From: Firmicutes bacterium UBA3553
GTDB taxonomy: Bacteria > Bacillota > Clostridia > Tissierellales > Sedimentibacteraceae
Length of the DNA: 64,000 nucleotides
Reading direction: 5' to 3'
NCBI GenBank assembly: GCA_002381185.1
Contig: DFOA01000063.1
Span: 8,867-72,866, forward strand
Positions within the stretch are counted from its first letter, which is position 1; each line of letters opens with the position of its first letter. This document shows positions 26,742 through 33,568 of this stretch, one piece after another. The position numbers and the translations under genes were made by a program. The notes beneath the pieces were generated by a model. That model worked only from the letters and a program-made list of their open reading frames with translations. It did no database searches and was not told where the DNA came from.

Positions 26742-27075
26742 AAAACTTTTACATTATATTTAGTTTATGCTATTATATCTCTTAAGGCTAAAAATAATTA
26801 TATGTATTTTTGATCAGTAAGTCAATAGTTAATACTTAAAAACATGAAAGCATGTGTATAAGTTTATCAAATAGTTCTTGTTTAAATTTGCAAAAAACAC
26901 CAATAATTTTATATATTGAAAAATCAAATATTATCATTATTTTTAATATAAAGGGGAATGTTCATATTTATGGAGTATAATTGTTATGTACTTAATTTAT
27001 TAATAGTAGAAATGAAAGTTTTGGCTGTTGAGTAAAAGTCATATTATGTATAGAATAATAATGGAGGTAATTCAC
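26742..27075. other. 334-bp AT-rich intergenic region
   Basis: Between the riboswitch and the nitroreductase start I see no gene, RNA or repeat. It must contain the divergent promoters for both; AT content is too high to assign boxes with confidence. Confidence 0.5.
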
Positions 27076-27747
27076 ATGGATTTACTGGAAGCAATGAAAG
27101 CAAGACATTCTGTTCGTAGGTATACTGATCAAAAAATTGAAGGAGAAGTGCTCAATGAATTGCAGCAAATCATTGGGGAGTGCAATAGGGACAGCGGATT
27201 AAACATTCAGCTTTGCCTGAATGAACCGAACGCATTTGCGGGAATGATGGCAAGGTACGGAAAATTCAGCAATGTAAAAAATTATATTGCCCTTGTTGGA
27301 AATAAGGATGATGATTTGGATGAAAAATGCGGCTACTATGGTGAGAAAATTGTTCTTAGGGCGCAGCAGCTCGGACTTAACACCTGCTGGGTTGCCATGA
27401 CATTCAGCAAGGCAAAGAGCAAAGATGTAATTACTATAAAGCCGGGCGAAAAACTGTTGCTGGTAATTTCTGTCGGCTATGGTGAAACGGCCGGTGTTTC
27501 CCACAAAGTAAAACCTATTGAAGAATTGAGCAATATGATCGGATCTTCACCTGAGTGGTTCAATCGCGGCATGGAAGCAGTTCAGCTTGCTCCAACGGCT
27601 ATGAATCAGCAGAAATTCAGATTCGAATTAGACGGAGACAGAGTAAATGCATCCGCAGGTTTGGGCTTTTATACAAAAACAGATCTGGGCATTGCTAAGT
27701 ATCATTTTGAAATAGGCTCCGGCAAAAATATATGGAAGAGGAATTAA
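27076..27747 (+). CDS. nitroreductase family protein (TM1586 type)
   Basis: A 223-residue FMN-dependent oxidoreductase of the TM1586-like nitroreductase group: MKARHSVRRY at the start binds the flavin phosphate, the middle has the NTCWVAM block, and the second half repeats the fold with LAPTAMNQQKF. Substrates are unknown. The start is set at 27076 because GGAGGT lies at 27063-27068; an extension to 27028 is unsupported. An MBL-fold gene follows 4 bp after the stop. Confidence 0.88.
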   Translation: MDLLEAMKARHSVRRYTDQKIEGEVLNELQQIIGECNRDSGLNIQLCLNEPNAFAGMMARYGKFSNVKNYIALVGNKDDDLDEKCGYYGEKIVLRAQQLGLNTCWVAMTFSKAKSKDVITIKPGEKLLLVISVGYGETAGVSHKVKPIEELSNMIGSSPEWFNRGMEAVQLAPTAMNQQKFRFELDGDRVNASAGLGFYTKTDLGIAKYHFEIGSGKNIWKRN

Positions 27748-27751
27748 AACA

Positions 27752-28444
27752 TTGGATGAAATAATAGTTTTAGATATAAAATTCAAATTTGGTGAGGTTG
27801 AGGATGTAATACATCCTGTTATTTTAAAAGATAAGGCAAATATGGTTCTGATTGACTGCGGATACACCGGTTTTCTCCCTGTTATAGAAAAGGCGATGGA
27901 AGAGAAGAATCTTTTTTGCGGCGATTTGACTCATGTCTTGATTACACATCAGGATCATGACCATATGGGTGCGTTATATGAACTTAAACAGAAGTATCCA
28001 CACATTCAGGTGGTTGTGGGCAGGAAAGAGTCCCTATATGTTTCCGGCAAATTAAAGTCCCTCAGATTAGAACAGGCAGAGGCAATGCAGTCCAATTTAC
28101 CGGAAGAACAAAAATCATTTGGATTGGCTTTTTGTAATATTCTGAAAAGTGTCAGGCCGGTTGAGGCAGATCTGGAAGTACAGGACAGAGACGTTTTTGA
28201 CTGGTGCGGAGGCTGTACTATTGTTGAAACTCCCGGACATACACCGGGGCATATCTCAGTTTATGTGAATCAGAAAAAAATCATGATAGCAGGAGATGCG
28301 GCAGTACTTGAAAATGGGGAGTTAGCAATTGCAAATCCTCAATATGCGTTGGACTTAAAAGAGGCTGAAGCATCATTGCATAAAATTATGACATATGGTG
28401 CAAAAGAAATTATATGTTATCATGGGGGGATACTTATAGCTTAA
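27752..28444 (+). CDS. MBL-fold metallo-hydrolase
   Basis: A 230-residue metallo-beta-lactamase fold protein. The metal motif is HQDHDH at residues 66-71, a known variant of HxHxDH with Asp at the second position; GHTPGHISVY and the later GDAAVL add further ligands. Such proteins act as glyoxalase II-like thioesterases or other hydrolases. TTG start with AGAGGA about 10 bp upstream, cotranscribed with the nitroreductase. The last 72 bp overlap the convergent csoR gene. Confidence 0.85.
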   Translation: MDEIIVLDIKFKFGEVEDVIHPVILKDKANMVLIDCGYTGFLPVIEKAMEEKNLFCGDLTHVLITHQDHDHMGALYELKQKYPHIQVVVGRKESLYVSGKLKSLRLEQAEAMQSNLPEEQKSFGLAFCNILKSVRPVEADLEVQDRDVFDWCGGCTIVETPGHTPGHISVYVNQKKIMIAGDAAVLENGELAIANPQYALDLKEAEASLHKIMTYGAKEIICYHGGILIA

Positions 28445-28669
28445 GTCCGAGATTGTCTTATCCGCATCACCATGTTCTATACCTTCTCGGACACAGTGAT
28501 TTATATGACCTTCCAAAACAATCTGTCCAACCTTATGTAGGGCACTTTTAGCCGCATTGATTTGTATCAGCACATCTTCACACGGTATATCATCATCAAT
28601 CATCTTGTAAATTGCTCTAATCTGTCCCATAATTTTATTTATTCTTCTATGCAGATTGTCTGCATCCAT
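28373..28669 (-). CDS. csoR: CsoR-family metal-sensing repressor
   Basis: A 98-residue DUF156 regulator. The Cu(I)-type ligand set Cys30, His55 and Cys59 (C-x24-H-x3-C) is present in the all-helical scaffold, so it should be a copper sensor that leaves DNA on binding copper. The last 25 residues (after GDADKTISDL) look random and come from the antisense of the MBL gene, so the original stop was probably lost. A P-type ATPase remnant starts divergently at its first codon. Confidence 0.85.
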   Translation of the reverse strand: MDADNLHRRINKIMGQIRAIYKMIDDDIPCEDVLIQINAAKSALHKVGQIVLEGHINHCVREGIEHGDADKTISDLSYKYPPMITYNFFCTICHNFMQ

Positions 28670-28888
28670 AAAAGAACAATGAATACCATTCGATGGAATA
28701 TGGTGTTTTCCATGGCACTTAACTTTGTTGCTATTCTTTTGGCTATGATAGGACTTCTCGGCCCTGTTTTAGGTGCGCTGATACATAACGCAGGTTCAGT
28801 TGCAGTAATCATTAATTCATCTTTATTATTAAAATGGAAGGAGAACGAAAACATTGTGTGCACGGTTGACAAGCAGCAAATAGCATGA
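28670..28888 (+). pseudogene. heavy-metal P-type ATPase remnant (C-terminal end)
   Basis: About 50 codons (TMNTIRWNMVFSMAL, then LLAMIGLLGPVLGALIHN, GSVAVIINSSLLLKW) correspond to the last two transmembrane helices of CopA/CadA-like ATPases. The ATP-binding and phosphorylation domains are missing, and the fragment begins immediately at the csoR start codon region. The metal efflux pump that csoR probably once controlled is therefore gone from here. Confidence 0.8.
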
Positions 28889-28910
28889 TAAAATGAAATT
28901 ACAATTAAAA

Positions 28911-29010
28911 ATACTCGTGAGGGAGTAGGTAGCGCTTTGAATAGCGTGGCAAGTCAACATACTGGCTGGTTTATCAGTCTGGCTTGTCTTAATTAGCGAG
29001 ACTCATGTAT
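28911..29010 (+). promoter_or_regulatory. yybP-ykoY manganese riboswitch
   Basis: The leader opens with GAGGGAGTAGGTAGCG and closes with AATTAGCGAGACTCATG, the conserved paired ends of yybP-ykoY aptamers; the two form the closing stem. A GTCAACATACTGG block lies in between. It lies upstream of mntP, the usual target of this Mn2+-sensing class. Confidence 0.85.
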
Positions 29011-29053
29011 AACTTATTGACAGCTATACATGGCCTTTACTTTGTTAATTAGT

Positions 29054-29094
29054 CTCAGGTATAGCTTAATATAAGCTATACCTGAGTTTTTTTT
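29054..29094 (+). terminator. riboswitch expression-platform terminator
   Basis: CTCAGGTATAGCTTA (29054-29068) is perfectly complementary to TAAGCTATACCTGAG (29072-29086), followed by eight T. The upstream AGCTATAC (about 29022-29029) could pair with the left arm as antiterminator when Mn is bound. Confidence 0.9.
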
Positions 29095-29200
29095 ATAGCT
29101 TTAACACCAGCATGACTTGACCCAATATGTACAAGCGGCAGCGAACAAGTAATTGGAGATGAAGTCTGCGAATTTTGACAAAATAAAGGAGAATATTAAA

Positions 29201-29857
29201 ATGAATTTAGTCGAGTTATTGTTTATTGCTGTTGGGTTATCAATGGATGCATTTGCAGTTTCAATTTGTATAGGTCTTTCCATGCAAAGAGCCGAGTTAA
29301 AGAAATCACTGATTGTAGGCATATATTTTGGTTTTTTTCAAGCGGTGATGCCACTAATCGGATATTTGCTTGGGTCGCAATTTGCAGACAAAATTGTATC
29401 ACTAGACCATTGGATTGCTTTTTTGCTTCTTGGTTTTATAGGCGGGAAAATGATAAAGGACAGCTTTTCCAAAGAAGTCTGTCAAAATACGGGAATAGTC
29501 TGTCAGAATATTGGAGAGGTCTGTCCGGTTACCGGAGAAGTATGTTCAAGTATAAAGAAAGAAAGTGCATGTACAGAAGAAGTATCTCTGAAATTTGAAA
29601 AGATGTTTCCTCTTGCCCTGGCTACAAGTATTGATGCATTAGCAATAGGCGTTTCCTTTGCGTTTCTTAAAGTAGATATTATTCCTGCGGTATCGTTCAT
29701 AGGTATTACCACTTTACTGCTGTCTATGGGAGGTGTAAAAATAGGCAATGTGTTTGGGGAGAAATTTAAATCAAAGGCGGAACTTGCAGGCGGTATCATT
29801 TTAATTCTGATAGGATTAAAAATACTCCTTGAACATACCAGGATATTAACTTTATAG
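29201..29857 (+). CDS. mntP: manganese efflux pump MntP with cysteine-repeat loop
   Basis: A 218-residue membrane protein of the MntP family: six helices, with the duplicated signatures GLSMDAFAVSICIGL near the N-terminus and ATSIDALAIGVSFAF in the second half, both containing the Asp residues required for Mn2+ export. The cytosolic loop between helices 3 and 4 carries an unusual run of four VC-x-x-x-G repeats with cysteines every seven residues. Control by the upstream Mn riboswitch is expected. Start at 29201 is fixed by AAAGGAGA; an extension to 29153 is unsupported. Confidence 0.92.
   Translation: MNLVELLFIAVGLSMDAFAVSICIGLSMQRAELKKSLIVGIYFGFFQAVMPLIGYLLGSQFADKIVSLDHWIAFLLLGFIGGKMIKDSFSKEVCQNTGIVCQNIGEVCPVTGEVCSSIKKESACTEEVSLKFEKMFPLALATSIDALAIGVSFAFLKVDIIPAVSFIGITTLLLSMGGVKIGNVFGEKFKSKAELAGGIILILIGLKILLEHTRILTL
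29477..29546 (+). repeat. 21-bp in-frame tandem repeat in mntP
   Basis: Units of 21 bp start at 29477, 29498, 29519 and (partial) 29540; each begins GTCTGTC or GTATGTT and encodes a heptad V-C-x-x-x-G-x. The array thus adds a cysteine every seven residues in the cytosolic loop. Confidence 0.85.
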
Positions 29858-29992
29858 CAAAAGTCTGTATCTTTTTAATCATGAACCTTATTGATGTATA
29901 GCAAATAATATTGAAAGGTATAGACATAAAAAGTTTAATGCGATAAAATGTAATTTAAATATAAAGATACCATAAAGAAGGAGAGAATAAGC

Positions 29993-30709
29993 TTGAGTAA
30001 ATTTATTATAACAGAAGAATTCTGGGAACTGTTCCCCGAAGCGGAAATTGCTGTGGTCTTGGCTAAGGGAATTAACAACAGTGAGGGATTTACGGAGAAT
30101 GTAAGATCTGAAATAATAGAGATGTTGGAGGAAAGCAATAAGGAGGCTGAGAAATTTCTGACTGAGGGAACCTTCAGTGAAAATAAAGTGATTTCTGTAT
30201 GGCGAAAGGCATATCAGAAATTTAAAACAAAGAAAGGAGTCCGCTGTTCTATCGAAGCATTGCTTAAGCGTATCGAAAAAGGTTCTGGAGTAGGCCCACT
30301 TAATCCGCTTGTTGATATTTATAATTCTGTGTCCCTCAAGTACGGGCTGCCCTGCGGAGGTGAGGACATTGACACGTTCAGTGGAGATATGATTTTAACT
30401 AAGGCAACAGGAGAGGAGCCTTTTATGGCCCTAGGGGATGAAGAGTACAGTACTGCATTGCCCGGCGAAATTATTTACAAGGATGATGAAGGTGCAGTCT
30501 GCAGGTGCTGGAATTGGCGTGACGGACAGCGTACCATGCTGACTGAGGACACAAGAAATGCATTCCTTATTATTGAATCCGTAGACCCTGATAGAAGCAG
30601 TGATTTAAAAGCAGCGGCGGAATCACTTGCTGAGCTTACCGTAAGATATTTGGGTGGTACTGCAGACATTACATATATGGATATCTCAAACAGGGAATTG
30701 GAAATATAA
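29993..30709 (+). CDS. B3/B4 tRNA-binding domain protein
   Basis: A 238-residue protein with the B3/B4 domain known from the beta subunit of phenylalanyl-tRNA synthetase: PLNPLVDIYNSVSLKYGLPCGGEDID in the centre and WNWRDGQRTMLTEDTRNAF later are typical. Stand-alone members are thought to edit mischarged tRNA or bind amino acids, with no firm proof. TTG start with AAGGAGAG at 29978-29985. Confidence 0.85.
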   Translation: MSKFIITEEFWELFPEAEIAVVLAKGINNSEGFTENVRSEIIEMLEESNKEAEKFLTEGTFSENKVISVWRKAYQKFKTKKGVRCSIEALLKRIEKGSGVGPLNPLVDIYNSVSLKYGLPCGGEDIDTFSGDMILTKATGEEPFMALGDEEYSTALPGEIIYKDDEGAVCRCWNWRDGQRTMLTEDTRNAFLIIESVDPDRSSDLKAAAESLAELTVRYLGGTADITYMDISNRELEI

Positions 30710-30764
30710 CTATACATTATCCGGTTATATTGAACTTTTAATATAATAGATTAGGAAAAGAACT

Positions 30765-31520
30765 ATGAAAATCATTATTTCACCAGCCAAGAAGATGAAA
30801 ACAGATACGGACTCACTAGGATATTATAATCTTCCTTTGTTAATAAATGATACGGAGGTTCTTCTTTCATATTTAAAAGAACTTAGTTATGAAGAGGCAA
30901 AATCAATATGGAAGTGCAATGATAAAATTGCAAGGCTGAATTATGAAAGGGTTCAGAAGATGAATCTGTATCGCAATTTGACACCTGCGATTCTTTCATA
31001 TGAAGGAATTCAATATCAGTATATGGCTCCGGGAGTGTTTAGTACAGATGAGTTTGCATATATCGAAAGACATCTGCGTATAATATCCGGATTTTACGGT
31101 GTGCTTAGACCCTTTGATGGAGTTACACCATACAGGCTGGAAATGCAGGCGAAGCTGAAGGTCAGCGATTTAGACTCACTTTATGAGTTCTGGAACAGGA
31201 GACCTGCTGAACAGCTTCTTTCAGAGAGCAATTTCATTGTAAATCTGGCATCCAAAGAATACAGCAAATGTATCTTAGATTATCTGGACGGCAGCGTCAG
31301 ATTCATTACCTGTGTTTTTGGAGAAAAGATCGGAAAAAGGGTGGTTGAAAAAGGAACACAGGTAAAAATGGCCAGAGGTGAAATGGTACGCTTTATGGCA
31401 GAAAAACAAGTTGAAGATGCAGAAGAAATCAAAAAATTTGACAGACTCAATTATATTTTTGCGGATGAGCTGTCAGATGAAAATACATATATATTTATAA
31501 AGAGAGAAATAAAATATTGA
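30765..31520 (+). CDS. yaaA: peroxide stress protein YaaA (DUF328)
   Basis: A 251-residue YaaA homologue: it begins MKIIISPAKKMK, has the typical YEGIQYQYM and SGFYGVLRPFDGVTPYRLEM blocks and the end GVKMARGEMVRFM-like text (VKMARGEMVRFMAEK). In E. coli YaaA lowers free iron and protects DNA during peroxide stress. The gene is 55 bp behind the B3/B4 gene and may be cotranscribed with it. Confidence 0.93.
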   Translation: MKIIISPAKKMKTDTDSLGYYNLPLLINDTEVLLSYLKELSYEEAKSIWKCNDKIARLNYERVQKMNLYRNLTPAILSYEGIQYQYMAPGVFSTDEFAYIERHLRIISGFYGVLRPFDGVTPYRLEMQAKLKVSDLDSLYEFWNRRPAEQLLSESNFIVNLASKEYSKCILDYLDGSVRFITCVFGEKIGKRVVEKGTQVKMARGEMVRFMAEKQVEDAEEIKKFDRLNYIFADELSDENTYIFIKREIKY

Positions 31521-31569
31521 AAAAAATGATGTTTTTTTAAATGCTGAAAATTATATAAAAGTATCAAAA

Positions 31570-31598
31570 TTATGGCCATCACGAACTGATGGCTATAA
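31570..31598 (+). terminator. terminator after yaaA
   Basis: TTATGGCCATCA (31570-31581) pairs with TGATGGCTATAA (31587-31598), loop CGAAC, followed by a T-rich tract. Confidence 0.75.
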
Positions 31599-31682
31599 TT
31601 AATTTATTTTTCTAAAGAAGAAAAAGGAATACCAGTCTAATGTATTTCCCCAGTATTTTTGAAAACCCGCTTCTACTTCGCC

Positions 31683-31856
31683 CTATATGACAGGATAGTA
31701 CCATTCGCACTGCGGATTACAATAATATGGCGGTCTGGGTCCAATTTTAGGCATTTTGAAAGTATTTGAATTTGAATTATATAATACCTCTACTTTTTCA
31801 TCGGAATGTGGTATCATCAATAAATTTACTCCGGGACATGATTTATAATCTTCCAT
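31683..31856 (-). CDS. small protein of 57 aa, Pro/Tyr/Cys-rich C-terminus
   Basis: An ATG at 31856 preceded by a perfect AAGGAGGA opens 57 codons. The protein is soluble and ends in GPRPPYYCNPQCEWYYPV, a composition recalling small spore coat proteins; the first part has a single Cys (Cys7). It fills most of the otherwise empty 475-bp gap between yaaA and the SDR gene. Family unknown; the coat suggestion rests on composition only. Confidence 0.65.
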   Translation of the reverse strand: MEDYKSCPGVNLLMIPHSDEKVEVLYNSNSNTFKMPKIGPRPPYYCNPQCEWYYPVI

Positions 31857-31995
31857 ATATCCTCCTTAAATATTTATCTGTATTTTATTCGCTTTAAATA
31901 TTAAGGTGCAAGTAACATTGGTTTTATATAGCAAACAAGCACATCAATAAACAATGTAACATAAAATACAGCTAAAATGTATATGGAGGAATATT

Positions 31996-32898
31996 ATGCG
32001 TAATGATTATCCGATTCTTCCCAACTATGGAAAGATTACCAGGTATGAGGAAGTTCCGGTTACTGTTCCGGAGCAAAGACAATTTCGCCAGCCAGGGTTA
32101 GAAGGAATGATGGTCCCGAGACCTATTATCGAAAATTTAAACTATGTGGGAACCGGAAAGTTAGAGGGAAAGGCAGCACTTATTACCGGTGGAGACAGTG
32201 GTATTGGTGCGGCAGTAGCAATTGCATTTGCTAAGGAAGGTGCGAATATAGCAATTTCTTATTTAGATGAGCATGAGGATGCTAATCGTACCAAAGCCAG
32301 AATTGAAGAGCTTGGGAGAAGATGTTTACTGCTGCCCGGTGATTTAAGGGATAAATATCAATGCAGTTACATAGTAGATAAGACAGTGAAAGAATTCGGA
32401 AAACTAGATATTCTATGTAATCATGTGGGTATACAGTTTCAGCAATTATCTTTACTTGACATAACAGATGAACAGTTTGATGATACTTTTAAGGTTAATG
32501 TTTATTCTCATTTCTATACAACAAGGGCGGCACTGCCTTATTTAAAAGCCGGAAGCGCCATAGTTAACACTGCTTCTGTTGTGGCATATGAAGGGAATGA
32601 ACAATTAATTGATTATACTGCCACTAAAGCCGCTATAGTCGGCTTCACCCGTGCATTGGCAAATAGTCTGATAAGTAAAGGAATAAGAGTAAATGCTGTT
32701 GCACCTGGACGTATATGGACTCCGCTAATACCTTCAAGTTTCTCGGGAGATGTAGTTACTCAGGCGGGAAACCCAATGAACCGTCAGGGTCAGCCGTTTG
32801 AACTGGCTCCGGCATATGTTTATCTGGCATCTGATGACTCGCGTTTTGTAACAGGGCAAACCATTCATGTAAATGGAGGACAAATAATGTGCTCTTAA
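31996..32898 (+). CDS. SDR family oxidoreductase (general-stress type)
   Basis: A 300-residue short-chain dehydrogenase: an N-terminal extension of some 55 residues, then the NAD(P)-binding loop TGGDSGIG (64-71), CNHVG in place of the usual NNAG, a catalytic Ser in TASVVA, and the pair Tyr207/Lys211 in YTATK. The long N-terminal tail and the end VTGQTIHVNGGQ are typical of the YdaD/GsiB-associated stress SDRs. Substrate unknown. GGAGGA precedes the ATG. Confidence 0.9.
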   Translation: MRNDYPILPNYGKITRYEEVPVTVPEQRQFRQPGLEGMMVPRPIIENLNYVGTGKLEGKAALITGGDSGIGAAVAIAFAKEGANIAISYLDEHEDANRTKARIEELGRRCLLLPGDLRDKYQCSYIVDKTVKEFGKLDILCNHVGIQFQQLSLLDITDEQFDDTFKVNVYSHFYTTRAALPYLKAGSAIVNTASVVAYEGNEQLIDYTATKAAIVGFTRALANSLISKGIRVNAVAPGRIWTPLIPSSFSGDVVTQAGNPMNRQGQPFELAPAYVYLASDDSRFVTGQTIHVNGGQIMCS

Positions 32899-32903
32899 CA
32901 AAA

Positions 32904-33119
32904 ATGAGGCGTGACCTTGCGGAGTTAATAGAAAAGCAGCCATAATATAGGGAAGAGTACATTTTTAAGAATAACAAAAGGTTTCTGAGTGTATTTCACG
33001 GAGAACCGGAAGTTTTGATTTCTTATGATACATATCAGTTTAATGAGTAGTCTTTATATGAAGCATCAAAATTTAATGAAAAGCGTAAGGCAGAGGTGAA
33101 GATAATTAATGTAAATTGA
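32904..33119 (+). pseudogene. decayed small gene with two in-frame stops
   Basis: From ATG at 32904 one frame stays coherent for 71 codons up to TGA at 33117, interrupted only by TAA at 32943 and TAG at 33048. The text (REEYIFKNNKRFLSVFHGEP, YDTYQFNE, SLYEASKFNEKRKAEVK) is protein-like on each side of both stops. No ribosome site is visible. I do not recognise the family. Confidence 0.4.
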
Positions 33120-33130
33120 AAACATAAATA

Positions 33131-33159
33131 TTGACTTATTGAATATAATAAAATATTAT
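33131..33159 (+). promoter_or_regulatory. promoter of the T-box/valS unit
   Basis: TTGACT at 33131-33136, 17-bp spacer, TATTAT at 33154-33159, about 25 bp before the T-box leader begins. Confidence 0.6.
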
Positions 33160-33184
33160 AATATAAATGAACACAAACAAAATG

Positions 33185-33461
33185 GCGTTGACGAGGAGGA
33201 GTACATACTCACCTGAAATATAGAGAGAAGATGGCTGGTGAAAATCTTCGCGAGGGAAGTATGGAAGTAGCCTTTGAGTTGTGAACCGAAAGGATTATCT
33301 TAGTAGGCTTCAACGGAAATTTCCACCGTTAAAAGGAAAGCAGTATCAGATAATATATTTTATCCCGTGCTGGCAGAGTGCAGATTCATATCTGAAATTA
33401 GGTGGTACCACGGACGCTACGATCCGCCCTAAGCAAGTAAAAAAGCTTAGGGCGGATTTTT
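33185..33461 (+). promoter_or_regulatory. T-box leader (valine) with terminator
   Basis: The T-box sequence AGGTGGTACCACGG is at 33400-33413. Upstream lie the stem I landmarks GGAGTA, AGAGAG and GGTGAAA; the specifier position after GGAA reads GTA (33267-33269), a valine codon, which fits the gene downstream. The terminator ATCCGCCCTAAGC (33422-33434) / GCTTAGGGCGGAT (33445-33457) with T-run follows. Uncharged tRNA-Val should stabilise the antiterminator and switch valS on. Confidence 0.92.
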
Positions 33462-33568
33462 GTATGCCCTATCGCAACGAATTCCTAAATTATGCGACCG
33501 TCAGGGGGTGAATAATTTGGTGAATGAGACTATGATTTTGTGTTCATGAAATTTAAGGAGGTATTACC

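Noticed and set aside
27752..28444. MBL protein as defective because its motif reads HQDHDH
   Set aside because: The variant with Asp at the second metal-ligand position is common in functional MBL-fold proteins.
29477..29546. Tandem repeat as a CRISPR-like or non-coding repeat
   Set aside because: The 21-bp units are contiguous, in frame within mntP and have no spacers.
32943..33050. Recoding of TAA and TAG in the decayed gene
   Set aside because: Neither codon is used for selenocysteine, TAA is not known to be recoded in this way, and no ribosome site precedes the frame.
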